In this document: piece after piece, positions 35,438-42,980 of the stretch
Numbering within the stretch: position 1 is the stretch's first letter
How the letters are laid out: each line of letters begins with the position of its first letter
Assembly: GCF_907177275.1 (NCBI RefSeq)
Contig: NZ_CAJSLV010000088.1
Span: 1 to 47,134 of the forward strand
Length of the DNA: 47,134 bases
DNA from: Actinacidiphila cocklensis
GTDB taxonomy: Bacteria > Actinomycetota > Actinomycetes > Streptomycetales > Streptomycetaceae
Direction of reading: 5' to 3'
Notes under the pieces: generated by a model
Database searches by the model: none
Told to the model about the DNA's origin: nothing
Seen by the model: the letters and a program-made list of their open reading frames with translations, nothing else
Made by a program: the position numbers and the translations under genes

Positions 35438-35821
35438 CCCTTCGCCCCTTTTTGCCCCCGGTGCGCGTCACGAACGAGTGAGCCGGGTCACTCAACTACC
35501 GCTCCGCGCACCACATTCGGCGGCGCGGCAGCCGCCCCCCGCTGGCCCAAATGGAGTACCGTGACGAATCCGTGCTCCCGGTTGCCCGTCCGGTCGCCCG
35601 GACGAACGGGAGGAAGCCTCGACGGCACTCGTCCCGGTGTGCGGCGATCGGTCACACTGAGTGGCCAATCGACCACCGTCCCATAACGGCGTGTCACCAG
35701 GCAGTGCCGACACGCCGGGTAACTCTGCAAGGTTGTGGCACGCTGCACCCGGGCAGGCCACACTCGTCCAACGGGAGCAGCGACGCAACCGACGTCGGCA
35801 GGCACCACCCGGGAGGTAACC
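35438..35821. promoter_or_regulatory. sepH upstream region with GTGTC/GACAC inverted repeat
   Basis: No gene is evident in these 384 bp. GAGTGA (35476-35481) and TCACTC (35488-35493) form a short hairpin after the lactone oxidase gene. GGCGTGTC (35688-35695) and GACACGCC (35709-35716) form a perfect 8-bp inverted repeat about 105 bp upstream of sepH; each arm contains GACAC. Promoter boxes cannot be assigned with confidence. Confidence 0.45.
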
Positions 35822-36901
35822 GTGCCCGAACTGCGCGTCGTGGCCGTCAGCAACGACGGCACACGACTGGTGCTCAAGGCTGCAGACAGCACGGAATACA
35901 CGCTCCCGATCGACGAGCGGCTGCGCGCCGCGGTCCGCAACGACCGCGCCAGGCTGGGCCAGATCGAGATCGAGGTCGAGAGCCACCTGCGGCCCCGCGA
36001 CATCCAGGCGCGGATACGCTCGGGTGCCTCCGCGGAAGAGGTCGCGCAGATGGCCGGCATCCCGGTCGAGCGCGTGCGCCGCTTCGAGGGTCCCGTGCTG
36101 GCCGAGCGCGCATTCATGGCCGAGCGGGCCAGGAAGACCCCGGTCAGGCGGCAGGGCGAGAGCACAGGCCCGCAGCTCGGCGAGGCGGTGGCCGAGCGGC
36201 TGCTGCTGCGCGGCGCCGAGAAGGAGACCGTGCTCTGGGACTCCTGGCGGCGCGACGACGGCACCTGGGAGGTGCTGCTGGTCTACCGGGTGGCCGGTGA
36301 ACCGCACTCGGCGAGCTGGACGTACGACCCGCCGCGCCGGCTGGTACAGGCCGTCGACGACGAGGCCAGGTCGCTGATCGGCGAGACCACCCAGGCGCAG
36401 TCGCAGGCGCAGGAGCCGAGCTTTCCCTTCGTGCCCAGGATCGCCCGGCTGCCGCGGGACCGCCCGCTGGACCGGGCACTCGACCGGCAGTTGGACCGCC
36501 AGGACCGCGAATCCGCCCGCGACGCCCGGGAGGCACGGGCCGAGGAACGGGCCGCGGCGGCCGTGGAGCCGGAGGAGCGCGACTCGCTGACCAGCCTGCT
36601 GGAGGCGGTGCCGAGCTTCCGCGGCGACATGGTCGTACCCGCGCCGCCCACGGCTCCGCCGGACCCGGTGCCGGCCGAGCCGGCGGCCGAGGCCGAGCAG
36701 GAGACGGCGGCACCCGCGGCAAGCGCGGGGTCGGCCTACGCGGACGTCCTGATGCCGCGGGCCGTCGCGGGCCACCGCGACCGGCTGGTCGGCACCACCG
36801 ACCGCCAGGCCGAGGCGGACGGCGTCCGGCCGGGCCGCAGGGCGACCGTCCCCAGCTGGGACGAGATCGTCTTCGGCAGCCGCCGCAAGAAGCAGGAATA
36901 A
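35822..36901 (+). CDS. sepH: SepH cell-division protein
   Basis: A 359-residue actinobacterial FtsZ-interacting protein that promotes FtsZ assembly at the division site. The N-terminal DUF3071 domain (PELRVVAVSNDGTRLVLK to about residue 165) contains a helix-turn-helix (DIQARIRSGASAEEVAQMAG). The middle is long and disordered, with LDR-rich repeats (RPLDRALDRQLDRQDRE) and a Pro/Ala/Glu stretch. The conserved C-terminal motif SWDEIVFGSRRKKQE closes the protein. The GTG start follows GGGAGGTAACC. Monocistronic; a GC-rich hairpin lies just downstream. Confidence 0.95.
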   Translation: MPELRVVAVSNDGTRLVLKAADSTEYTLPIDERLRAAVRNDRARLGQIEIEVESHLRPRDIQARIRSGASAEEVAQMAGIPVERVRRFEGPVLAERAFMAERARKTPVRRQGESTGPQLGEAVAERLLLRGAEKETVLWDSWRRDDGTWEVLLVYRVAGEPHSASWTYDPPRRLVQAVDDEARSLIGETTQAQSQAQEPSFPFVPRIARLPRDRPLDRALDRQLDRQDRESARDAREARAEERAAAAVEPEERDSLTSLLEAVPSFRGDMVVPAPPTAPPDPVPAEPAAEAEQETAAPAASAGSAYADVLMPRAVAGHRDRLVGTTDRQAEADGVRPGRRATVPSWDEIVFGSRRKKQE

Positions 36902-36915
36902 CTTCCTGCCGTGAG

Positions 36916-36938
36916 CCACCCCCGGGTCCCCCGGGTGG
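36916..36938 (+). terminator. Possible sepH terminator hairpin
   Basis: CCACCC (36916-36921) can pair with GGGTGG (36933-36938) around a GC-rich loop, 15 bp after the sepH stop. No T-run follows. Confidence 0.4.
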
Positions 36939-37057
36939 GGGTTCCCTGCCCTGCCGGGCGAGCGTCCCCCAGGGTGCCCCTGCGGTGCAGAGCTCCTTCG
37001 GGGTGCCCTGCCGCGCCCGGTTTCGCCGGAGTGTGCCTGCACCTGCCTGCCGGGGGC

Positions 37058-37125
37058 GCCACCGCGTCGGTGGGTGCCTCTTCCCTGCCCGGTGGACTTT
37101 TCCGGGTGCCACCGCGTCGGTGGGT
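37058..37125. repeat. Two 18-bp direct repeats, 50-bp period
   Basis: GCCACCGCGTCGGTGGGT occurs at 37058-37075 and again, exactly, at 37108-37125. The unit contains CCACCGCGTCGGTGG, itself a 6-3-6 inverted repeat, so each copy may fold as a small hairpin. Noncoding as far as I can see. Confidence 0.7.
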
Positions 37126-37132
37126 TCCTTAC

Positions 37133-37263
37133 CAGGGGCGCGGGGAACTGCGCGCTCAGCTCGCCAGCGGCCGGTGGTCCGTCTCCGACAGGGACAGCCC
37201 CTGCGGGTCGGTGACGACCCGCGCCCCGGTGGTGGGCCGGTCGCGCGGTTCCCCGCGCCCCTG
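37133..37263. repeat. 131-bp inverted-repeat element
   Basis: The left arm (37133-37155) contains CAGGGGCGCGGGGAACTG; the right arm (37241-37263) is its reverse complement with two mismatches over 23 bp. The core GGGGCGCGGGGAACTGCGCG is one I recall as a widespread Streptomyces intergenic repeat. Inside is a small hairpin, GCGGGTC (37203-37209) with GACCCGC (37216-37222). No open frame explains the element; it could be a REP/MITE-like unit or a structured RNA. Confidence 0.6.
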
Positions 37264-37471
37264 AGGTGGCGGCGGTCCGTCCGCGCGGGACGGTAAGCGG
37301 GGCCTGAGCCCGCAGTTCCGCCCCCGGAGCCGCCCGGACGTGGTGGCGGTCCGTCGCCGCACCGCGGTCGTTTGCAGGCTGGGCGCGCCCGCGCGGCGCC
37401 GGCCGCACATCAGGCGCGGCCTCGCGCCCCTGGGGGCGCCGTCCTGGCGCGGGGGCACCCGGCCCGGGCTC
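37264..37471. other. Repeat-rich tail of the sepH-rhodanese spacer
   Basis: No gene is visible. A GTGGCGGCGGTCCGTC-like string near 37266 recurs in variant form near 37339 (GGTGGCGGTCCGTCGCC). Together with the preceding repeats, the 570-bp gap looks like a site of repeat accumulation. It should also include the rhodanese terminator, which I could not assign. Confidence 0.35.
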
Positions 37472-38299
37472 TCAGTCCGGGCTCGGGCCCGTGGCGATGG
37501 GACGGGTGGGGTCGGCGACCCATTCGCTCCAGGAGCCCGGGTAGAGGGTCGCGGGGATGCCCGCCTCCGCGAGGGCGAGGATCTGGTGGGCGGCGGAGAC
37601 GCCGGAGCCGCAGTAGACGCCGACTTCCGTGCCGGGTGCCACGCCCAGCGCGGCAAAGCGGGCGGCGAGGTCCGCGGCGGGCAGGAAGGTGCCGTCGGGT
37701 GCCGCGTTGGCCGTGGTGGGGGCGTTGACGGCGCCGGGGATGTGGCCGGCGACCGGGTCGATGGGCTCGACCTCGCCGCGGTAGCGCTCCGCCGCGCGGG
37801 CGTCGAGCAGTGTCCCCCGCCGGGCCAGCGCGGCGGCGCCCTCCGCGTCCACCATGGGCATGGCGCCCGGCTCCGGTACGAAGTCGCCCTCCCCCGGCAC
37901 CGGTTCCTCGGCGCTCAGCGGCTGCCCTGCGGCCCGCCAGGCGGCCAGGCCGCCGTCCAGGACCCGGACCCGCCGGTGACCCGCCCAGCGCAGCAGCCAC
38001 CAGGCACGGGCGGGACCCCAGCCGTTCCAGTCGTCGTACACGACGACGTCGGTGTCCGCGCCGACCCCCGCGCGGCGCATTGCCGCGCCGAACCCGGCCG
38101 CGTCGGGCAGCGGGTGCCGCCCGGCCGCTCCCGGCGGCGCGGCCAGTTCCGCGTCCAGGTCGACGTAACGCGCCCCGGGGATGTGGCCCTTGGCGTATTC
38201 GCCGTGTCCGGGCGGGCCGCCCATCCGGTAGCGCACGTCCAGCAGGACCGGCGGTACGGGGGCGGCGGCCAGTTCGGCCGCGCTGATGAGAAATTCCAT
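37472..38299 (-). CDS. Two-domain rhodanese sulfurtransferase (3-mercaptopyruvate type)
   Basis: A 275-residue tandem rhodanese. The inactive N-terminal domain has LLDVRYRMGGPPG and KGHIPGARYVDLDAEL. The C-terminal domain carries the active-site C230 in VYCGSGVSAAH. A CGSGVxA loop is typical of 3-mercaptopyruvate sulfurtransferases, whereas thiosulfate enzymes have CRKGVTA. It transfers sulfane sulfur to thiols or cyanide. The ATG at 38297-38299 has only a weak ribosome site (AGGT), so a short-leader transcript is possible. Divergent from the VOC gene. Confidence 0.92.
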   Translation of the reverse strand: MEFLISAAELAAAPVPPVLLDVRYRMGGPPGHGEYAKGHIPGARYVDLDAELAAPPGAAGRHPLPDAAGFGAAMRRAGVGADTDVVVYDDWNGWGPARAWWLLRWAGHRRVRVLDGGLAAWRAAGQPLSAEEPVPGEGDFVPEPGAMPMVDAEGAAALARRGTLLDARAAERYRGEVEPIDPVAGHIPGAVNAPTTANAAPDGTFLPAADLAARFAALGVAPGTEVGVYCGSGVSAAHQILALAEAGIPATLYPGSWSEWVADPTRPIATGPSPD

Positions 38300-38434
38300 G
38301 TACCTATTGTGGAGGCAGGGCAGTTGTACCCGGCGCGGCCGACAGCGCTCCGGCTCCCGTCGGTGCGACGATCGGACCTGCCAACCCCGCGGAAGCCGGG
38401 CAGGCAGCGGGCTGCCGATGAGGAGAGCGTTCGC

Positions 38435-39211
38435 ATGACCACCGAGGTACCGTCCCGGCGTCCCCCCGGCACACCCTGCTGGGCCAGCCTGATGGCGCAC
38501 CGGGCCGACCTGGCCCGGGACTTCTACGGGACGCTGTTCGGCTGGGAGTTCACCCCCGGCCCGCAGCAGCTCGGCAACTACTCGCTCGCCGGGATCGGCG
38601 GCCTGCGGGTCGCCGGCATCGGCGAGGGCGCACCGGAGCCGCACCGGCCGGTGTCCTGGACCACGATGCTCGCCGCCGACGACGCCGACCATGCCGCGGA
38701 GTCGGTACGGGAGTGCGGCGGCACGGTCGGCATCGGGCCGCTCAACATCGGCGAGGACGGCCGGCTGGCGGTCGCGGTGGACCCGTCGGGCGCCGTCTTC
38801 GGCATCTGGCAGGGCGGGTTGCTCAGCGGCGCCGACGTCACCGGCGTGCCGGGGAGCGTGGCGCTGAGCGAACTCGTCACGAACGACGCGACCTTGGTCG
38901 GCAAGTTCTACGAGGCCGTCTTCGGCTACGGCCTGGAGCGGGCGGCGGGGGACGACGCGGAGGACCGCGCCGTGCTCACGCTGGACGGCCGCGCGGTGGC
39001 CGGCATCCACGGGGTGGGCCGGGACCTTCCGCGGGACCGCGGCGCCCACTGGACGACCTCGTTCGCCGTCGAGGACGTCGCGGACTCCGCGGCACTGGCC
39101 GCCCGGCTCGGCGGCCGCGTCCTGTCCCCGCCGCACCCGACGCCGTACGGCACCGCCGCGACGGTGGCCGACCCCGAGGGCGCCGCCTTCACCCTGCTCG
39201 CCCGGACCTGA
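38435..39211 (+). CDS. Two-domain VOC (glyoxalase/bleomycin-resistance fold) protein
   Basis: A 258-residue protein with two VOC units: about residues 13-125 (CWASLMAHRADLARDFYGTLFGWEF to FGIWQ) and about 135-258 (ALSELVTNDATLVGKFYEAVFGYGL to DPEGAAFTLLA). Tandem VOC proteins of this type are frequent in Streptomyces and act as dioxygenase-, isomerase- or drug-sequestration-like proteins. The metal ligands are not clear: the first domain lacks an obvious N-terminal His, and a glyoxalase I role is unlikely. ATG preceded by GAGGAGAG. Its stop is 6 bp from the convergent ROK gene stop. Confidence 0.88.
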   Translation: MTTEVPSRRPPGTPCWASLMAHRADLARDFYGTLFGWEFTPGPQQLGNYSLAGIGGLRVAGIGEGAPEPHRPVSWTTMLAADDADHAAESVRECGGTVGIGPLNIGEDGRLAVAVDPSGAVFGIWQGGLLSGADVTGVPGSVALSELVTNDATLVGKFYEAVFGYGLERAAGDDAEDRAVLTLDGRAVAGIHGVGRDLPRDRGAHWTTSFAVEDVADSAALAARLGGRVLSPPHPTPYGTAATVADPEGAAFTLLART

Positions 39212-39217
39212 CCGCCG

Positions 39218-40438
39218 TCACGCCGCCTCGCCCGGGGGCATGGTCGACAGCAGGTGGGGGGCGCCGGCGAGGACCAGGCCCGCGGCTCCGCGGACTTCCG
39301 CGCCGTCGCCCAGCCCGCCGGTGACGATCTCGACGCCCCGGGCCGCCGAGGGCAGGGTGTGCCGCCGTACCCCGGCGCGCAGCGGTTCGAGCAGGTCCTC
39401 GCCGGCCCCCGCCAGGTCGCCGCCGACCACGATGAGCCGCGGGTTGAGCAGCGTGACCAGGGTGGACAGCGCGCGCCCCACCGCGTCACCGGCGTCCCGG
39501 ACGGCCCGCAGCGCCCCGGTGTTGCGCTGCTTGATCAGCATGGGCAGTTCGCGTGCGGCGACCGGCCGGCCCCAGCTCTGCGTGAGCAGCCGGGCGATGG
39601 CGACGGGACTGGCCACCGTCTCCAGGCAGCCGCGGTTGCCGCAGCGGCAGATGAGGCCGTCGGCGATGAGCGGCAGGTGGCCGATCTCGCCGGCGAGCCC
39701 GCGGGCGCCGAGCAGCAGCTGCCCGTTGCTGACGATGCCGGCGCCGATACCGGCGGACAGCCGTACGTAGACCATGTCGCCGATCTGCCGCCCGGCCCCG
39801 TACATCAGCTCGGCCAGGGCGCCGGCGTTCGCGTCGTTGGTGACACGGACCGGGAGCGCGGTGCGCTTCTTCAGCTCGTCGGTGAGGTGCAGGCCGACCC
39901 AGCCGGGCATGATGCCCTCGGCGCCGAGTTCGCCGCTGCCCTTCTCGACCGGGGAGGCGATGCCGGCGCCGATGCCGAGCACCCGGCTCCTGGCGACGCC
40001 GGTCTCCTGGAGGGCGCGGCCGACCAGGACCGCGACCAGGTCGAGGGTCTCCTCGGGCGCGCGGTCGACGTCCTTGGCCACCCAGTGCTCCCACAGCACC
40101 GTGCCGAACAGGTCGCACAGGTTCACCCGCACGTGCTGGTGCCCGATGTCGGCGCCGATCGCGTAGCCCGCGGTCGGCACCAGGGACAGCGACTGTGCGG
40201 GGCGCCCGGTGCGGCGCGGCTCCGGGTCGTCGGTGTCCGGCTCCTCCTCGGTGACCAGGCCGACCGCGATGAGGTCGGCGACCAGCGACGAGACGGTGGC
40301 CCGGGACAGGCCGGTGACCCGTACCAGTTCGGGGCGGCTGCTGCGCGGTGTGGCATGCAGGGCTTCGAGGACCCGCAGCCTTCCGACCTCGCGCAGGTTC
40401 ACTGGTGTGTCGATCGTTACCCCCGGGGGTGTGTGCAT
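39218..40438 (-). CDS. ROK family transcriptional repressor
   Basis: A 406-residue ROK regulator. A winged helix-turn-helix covers about residues 17-65 (RLRVLEALHATPRSSRPELVRVTGLSRATVSSL). After an acidic linker comes the ASKHA domain: IGADIGHQHVRVNL as the altered ATP-binding DxGGT motif, GAGIASPVE, and the zinc-binding C264-x-C266-G-x2-G-C271 (CRCGNRGCLE). The loss of the GGT Thr points to a sugar-sensing repressor rather than a kinase. The ATG at 40436-40438 has a weak ribosome site. A 12-bp-arm inverted repeat stands in the divergent gap toward the oxidoreductase gene, its probable target. Confidence 0.92.
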   Translation of the reverse strand: MHTPPGVTIDTPVNLREVGRLRVLEALHATPRSSRPELVRVTGLSRATVSSLVADLIAVGLVTEEEPDTDDPEPRRTGRPAQSLSLVPTAGYAIGADIGHQHVRVNLCDLFGTVLWEHWVAKDVDRAPEETLDLVAVLVGRALQETGVARSRVLGIGAGIASPVEKGSGELGAEGIMPGWVGLHLTDELKKRTALPVRVTNDANAGALAELMYGAGRQIGDMVYVRLSAGIGAGIVSNGQLLLGARGLAGEIGHLPLIADGLICRCGNRGCLETVASPVAIARLLTQSWGRPVAARELPMLIKQRNTGALRAVRDAGDAVGRALSTLVTLLNPRLIVVGGDLAGAGEDLLEPLRAGVRRHTLPSAARGVEIVTGGLGDGAEVRGAAGLVLAGAPHLLSTMPPGEAA

Positions 40439-40522
40439 GTCGGCACGCGGTGTCCTGGTCCGCGCGCCGCGCCCTCTTGCGTCCGGCCCGGTCAAGAGCC
40501 TTGACTTATGACGAAGTTCAGG

Positions 40523-40564
40523 CAGAAACTCGCGAACTGTTCTATCCAACTCCACGAGTTTCAG
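40523..40564. promoter_or_regulatory. Inverted-repeat operator, probable ROK repressor site
   Basis: Left arm CAGAAACTCGCG (40523-40534) and right arm CACGAGTTTCAG (40553-40564) are inverted with 2 mismatches in 12 bp; the central GAAACTCG/CGAGTTTC is perfect. Centres are 30 bp apart, about three helical turns. A smaller repeat, AACTC (40548-40552) with GAGTT (40556-40560), overlaps the right arm. TTGACT at 40501 is a possible -35 box, placing the site over the plus-strand promoter. Confidence 0.65.
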
Positions 40565-40618
40565 TCGATGCCGGATGAATAACGATTCACGGCCCAGTGC
40601 CGCCCGAGGAGGACGCAC

Positions 40619-41815
40619 GTGACGACGACAGCTCCGCAGCCCCTGCGGATCGGCATGGTGGGACATGCCTTCATGGGAGCGGCGCACTCGCACGCGTGGC
40701 GCACCGCCGGGCGCTTCTTCGAACTGCCGCTGCGGGTCGAACTGGCCGCGGTCTGCGGCCGGTCGGCGGAGCGCGTGCAGCAGGCCGCGGAGCGGTACGG
40801 CTGGCAGTCCGCCGAGACCGACTGGCGGGAGCTGGTCGCCCGCCCCGACATCGACGTGGTGGACATCTGCACGCCAGGTGACAGCCATGCCGAGATCGCG
40901 CTTGCGGCGCTCGCCGCGGGCAAGCACGTGCTGTGCGAGAAGCCGCTGGCCAACTCGGTGCGCGAGGCTGAGGAGATGGCAGCTGCCGCGCAGAAGGCCG
41001 CGGCGGACGGCGTCCGTTCCATGGTGGCCTTCAACTACCGCAGGGTGCCCGCGCTCGCGCTGGCCAGACAGCTGGTCGAGCAGGGCAGGCTGGGCAGGAT
41101 CCACCAGGTGCGGGCGCAGTACCTGCAGGACTGGCTGGTGGACCCGGAGTTCCCGCTGGCGTGGCGGCTGCGCAAGGACCGGGCGGGCTCCGGCGCGCTC
41201 GGCGACCTGGGCGCGCACAGCATCGACGTGGCGCAGTACCTGACCGGTCAGCGGATCTCCTCGGTGGGCGCGGTGCTGGAGACGTTCGTGACCGAGCGCC
41301 CGCTGCCGGCCAGCTCCAGCGGCCTGTCGGGGACGGCGAGCAGCGAGCGCGGTGCGGTGACGGTCGACGACGCGGCGCTGTTCACAGCCCGGTTCGACGG
41401 CGGCGCGATCGGGGTGTTCGAGGCGACGCGGTTCGCCACCGGGCACAAGAACGCGATGCGGATCGAGATCAGCGGGTCGGCGGGCTCGCTGGCCTTCGAC
41501 GCCGAGTCGATGAACGAACTGGCCTTCCACGACCGCTCCGAGGACTCCTCGACGGCCGGGTTCCGGCGCATCCTGGTGACCGAGCCGACCCACCCGTACC
41601 TCGACGCCTGGTGGCCGCCGGGCCACCTGATCGGCTACGAGCACACCTTCACCCACCAGGTGCGCGACTTCGTCACGGCCGTCGCGGAGGGTACGGACCC
41701 GCGGCCGTCGTTCGGCGACGGGCTCCAGGTGCAGAAGGTGCTCGCGGCCGTCGAGTCCAGCGCGGCGGCGCTCGGCGTCCACATCCCAGTGCAGGGCGCA
41801 CCGGCGAAGTCCTGA
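40619..41815 (+). CDS. Gfo/Idh/MocA family sugar oxidoreductase
   Basis: A 398-residue NAD(P)-dependent dehydrogenase. The Rossmann region reads GMVGHAFMGAAHSHAWR, with the unusual histidine-rich GHAFMGAAHSHAW typical of a large Gfo/Idh branch in sugar clusters. The catalytic EKPLANS motif is intact near residue 107-113. The C-terminal sheet domain includes DLGAHSIDVAQYLTG with the conserved Asp/His pair. It likely oxidises a sugar or glycoside hydroxyl, often at C3. GTG start after GAGGAGGACG. The isomerase gene follows at 79 bp, probably cotranscribed. Confidence 0.92.
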   Translation: MTTTAPQPLRIGMVGHAFMGAAHSHAWRTAGRFFELPLRVELAAVCGRSAERVQQAAERYGWQSAETDWRELVARPDIDVVDICTPGDSHAEIALAALAAGKHVLCEKPLANSVREAEEMAAAAQKAAADGVRSMVAFNYRRVPALALARQLVEQGRLGRIHQVRAQYLQDWLVDPEFPLAWRLRKDRAGSGALGDLGAHSIDVAQYLTGQRISSVGAVLETFVTERPLPASSSGLSGTASSERGAVTVDDAALFTARFDGGAIGVFEATRFATGHKNAMRIEISGSAGSLAFDAESMNELAFHDRSEDSSTAGFRRILVTEPTHPYLDAWWPPGHLIGYEHTFTHQVRDFVTAVAEGTDPRPSFGDGLQVQKVLAAVESSAAALGVHIPVQGAPAKS

Positions 41816-41837
41816 CCGCACCGGCGAAATCCTGACC
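41798..41837 (+). repeat. 20-bp tandem duplication across the stop codon
   Basis: GCACCGGCGAAGTCCTGACC (41798-41817) is repeated at once as GCACCGGCGAAATCCTGACC (41818-41837), with one change. The first copy encodes the last residues and stop of the oxidoreductase; the second repeats the stop context downstream. It looks like a recent slippage duplication. Confidence 0.85.
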
Positions 41838-41894
41838 GCACGCACGTCCCGGAACGCCCCGACACAGCCCATCCGCTGCCACAGGAGGCCGCAC

Positions 41895-42899
41895 ATGGCA
41901 CGACCCGTCACGCTCTTCACCGGCCAGTTCGCCGATCTGCCCTTCACCGAGGTGTGCCGGCTGGCCTCGCAGTGGGGCTACGACGGCCTGGAGATCGCCT
42001 GCTGGGGCGACCACTTCGACGTCGAGGCGGCGCTCAGCGACGACGGCTACCTGCCGCGGCTGCGCGACACCCTGGACAAGCACGGGCTGAAGTGCTGGAC
42101 GATCTCCTGCCACCTGACCGGGCAGGCGGTCTGCGACCATCCGATCGACGAGCGCCACAAGGGCATCCTGCCGCCCAGGATCTGGGGCGACGGGGAGCCG
42201 GAGGGCGTGCGGCAGCGGGCGGCCGAGGAGATCAAGAACACCGCGCGGGCCGCGGCGGCCTTCGGCGTGGACACCGTGGTGGGCTTCACCGGGTCGTCGA
42301 TCTGGCACACCGTGGCGATGTTCCCGCCGGTGCCGCCGGAGATGATCGACCGCGGCTACCAGGACTTCGCCGACCGCTGGAACCCGATCCTGGACGTCTT
42401 CGACGAGGTGGGTGTGCGCTTCGCGCACGAGGTGCACCCCAGCGAGATCGCGTACGACTACTGGACGACCGTGCGCACCCTTGAGGCGATCGGCCACCGC
42501 CCGGCCTTCGGGCTGAACTTCGACCCGAGCCACTTCGTGTGGCAGGACCTGGACCCGGTCGGCTTCCTGTGGGACTTCAAGGACCGCATCTACCACGTCG
42601 ACTGCAAGGAGTCCGTCAAGCAGCTGAACGGGCGAAACGGGCGGCTGGGTTCGCACCTGCCGTGGGGCGACCCGCGGCGCGGCTGGGACTTCGTCTCGAC
42701 CGGGCACGGCGAGGTGCCGTGGGAGCCGGTCTTCCGGATGCTCAACAGCATCGGCTACGCGGGGCCGATCTCGGTGGAGTGGGAGGACGCCGGGATGGAC
42801 CGCACGCTGGGCGCCCCCCAGGCGCTGGCGCACGTGCGGGCGCTGGCCGCGATCGAGCCGCCCGCCGCGTCCTTCGACTCGGCCTTCAGCTCCTCCTGA
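41895..42899 (+). CDS. Sugar phosphate isomerase/epimerase family (AP_endonuc_2 TIM barrel)
   Basis: A 334-residue TIM-barrel protein of the xylose-isomerase-like family. Metal-ligand strands are visible: GLEIACWGDH, HEVHPSEIAYDYW, FGLNFDPSHFVWQ, and the final ISVEWEDAGMD, which supply the expected Glu/His/Asp ligands of a divalent metal. The length and VTLFTGQFADLPF opening match the clade found beside Gfo/Idh dehydrogenases. Such enzymes isomerise or cleave oxidised (3-keto) sugars or glycosides. ATG after AGGAGG. A very strong terminator follows. Confidence 0.9.
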   Translation: MARPVTLFTGQFADLPFTEVCRLASQWGYDGLEIACWGDHFDVEAALSDDGYLPRLRDTLDKHGLKCWTISCHLTGQAVCDHPIDERHKGILPPRIWGDGEPEGVRQRAAEEIKNTARAAAAFGVDTVVGFTGSSIWHTVAMFPPVPPEMIDRGYQDFADRWNPILDVFDEVGVRFAHEVHPSEIAYDYWTTVRTLEAIGHRPAFGLNFDPSHFVWQDLDPVGFLWDFKDRIYHVDCKESVKQLNGRNGRLGSHLPWGDPRRGWDFVSTGHGEVPWEPVFRMLNSIGYAGPISVEWEDAGMDRTLGAPQALAHVRALAAIEPPAASFDSAFSSS

Positions 42900-42920
42900 G
42901 CGCGTACGGGGGCCGGACAC

Positions 42921-42959
42921 ACGGCCGCCCCGCCCGGGGTCACCGGGCGGGGCGGCCGT
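42921..42959. terminator. Strong bidirectional terminator
   Basis: A perfect 17-bp stem, ACGGCCGCCCCGCCCGG (42921-42937) with its exact complement at 42943-42959 around GGTCA, lies between the isomerase and the convergent GH3 gene. CTTTG follows. Confidence 0.9.
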
Positions 42960-42980
42960 CTTTGTGCGCCGGCTGCGGTC

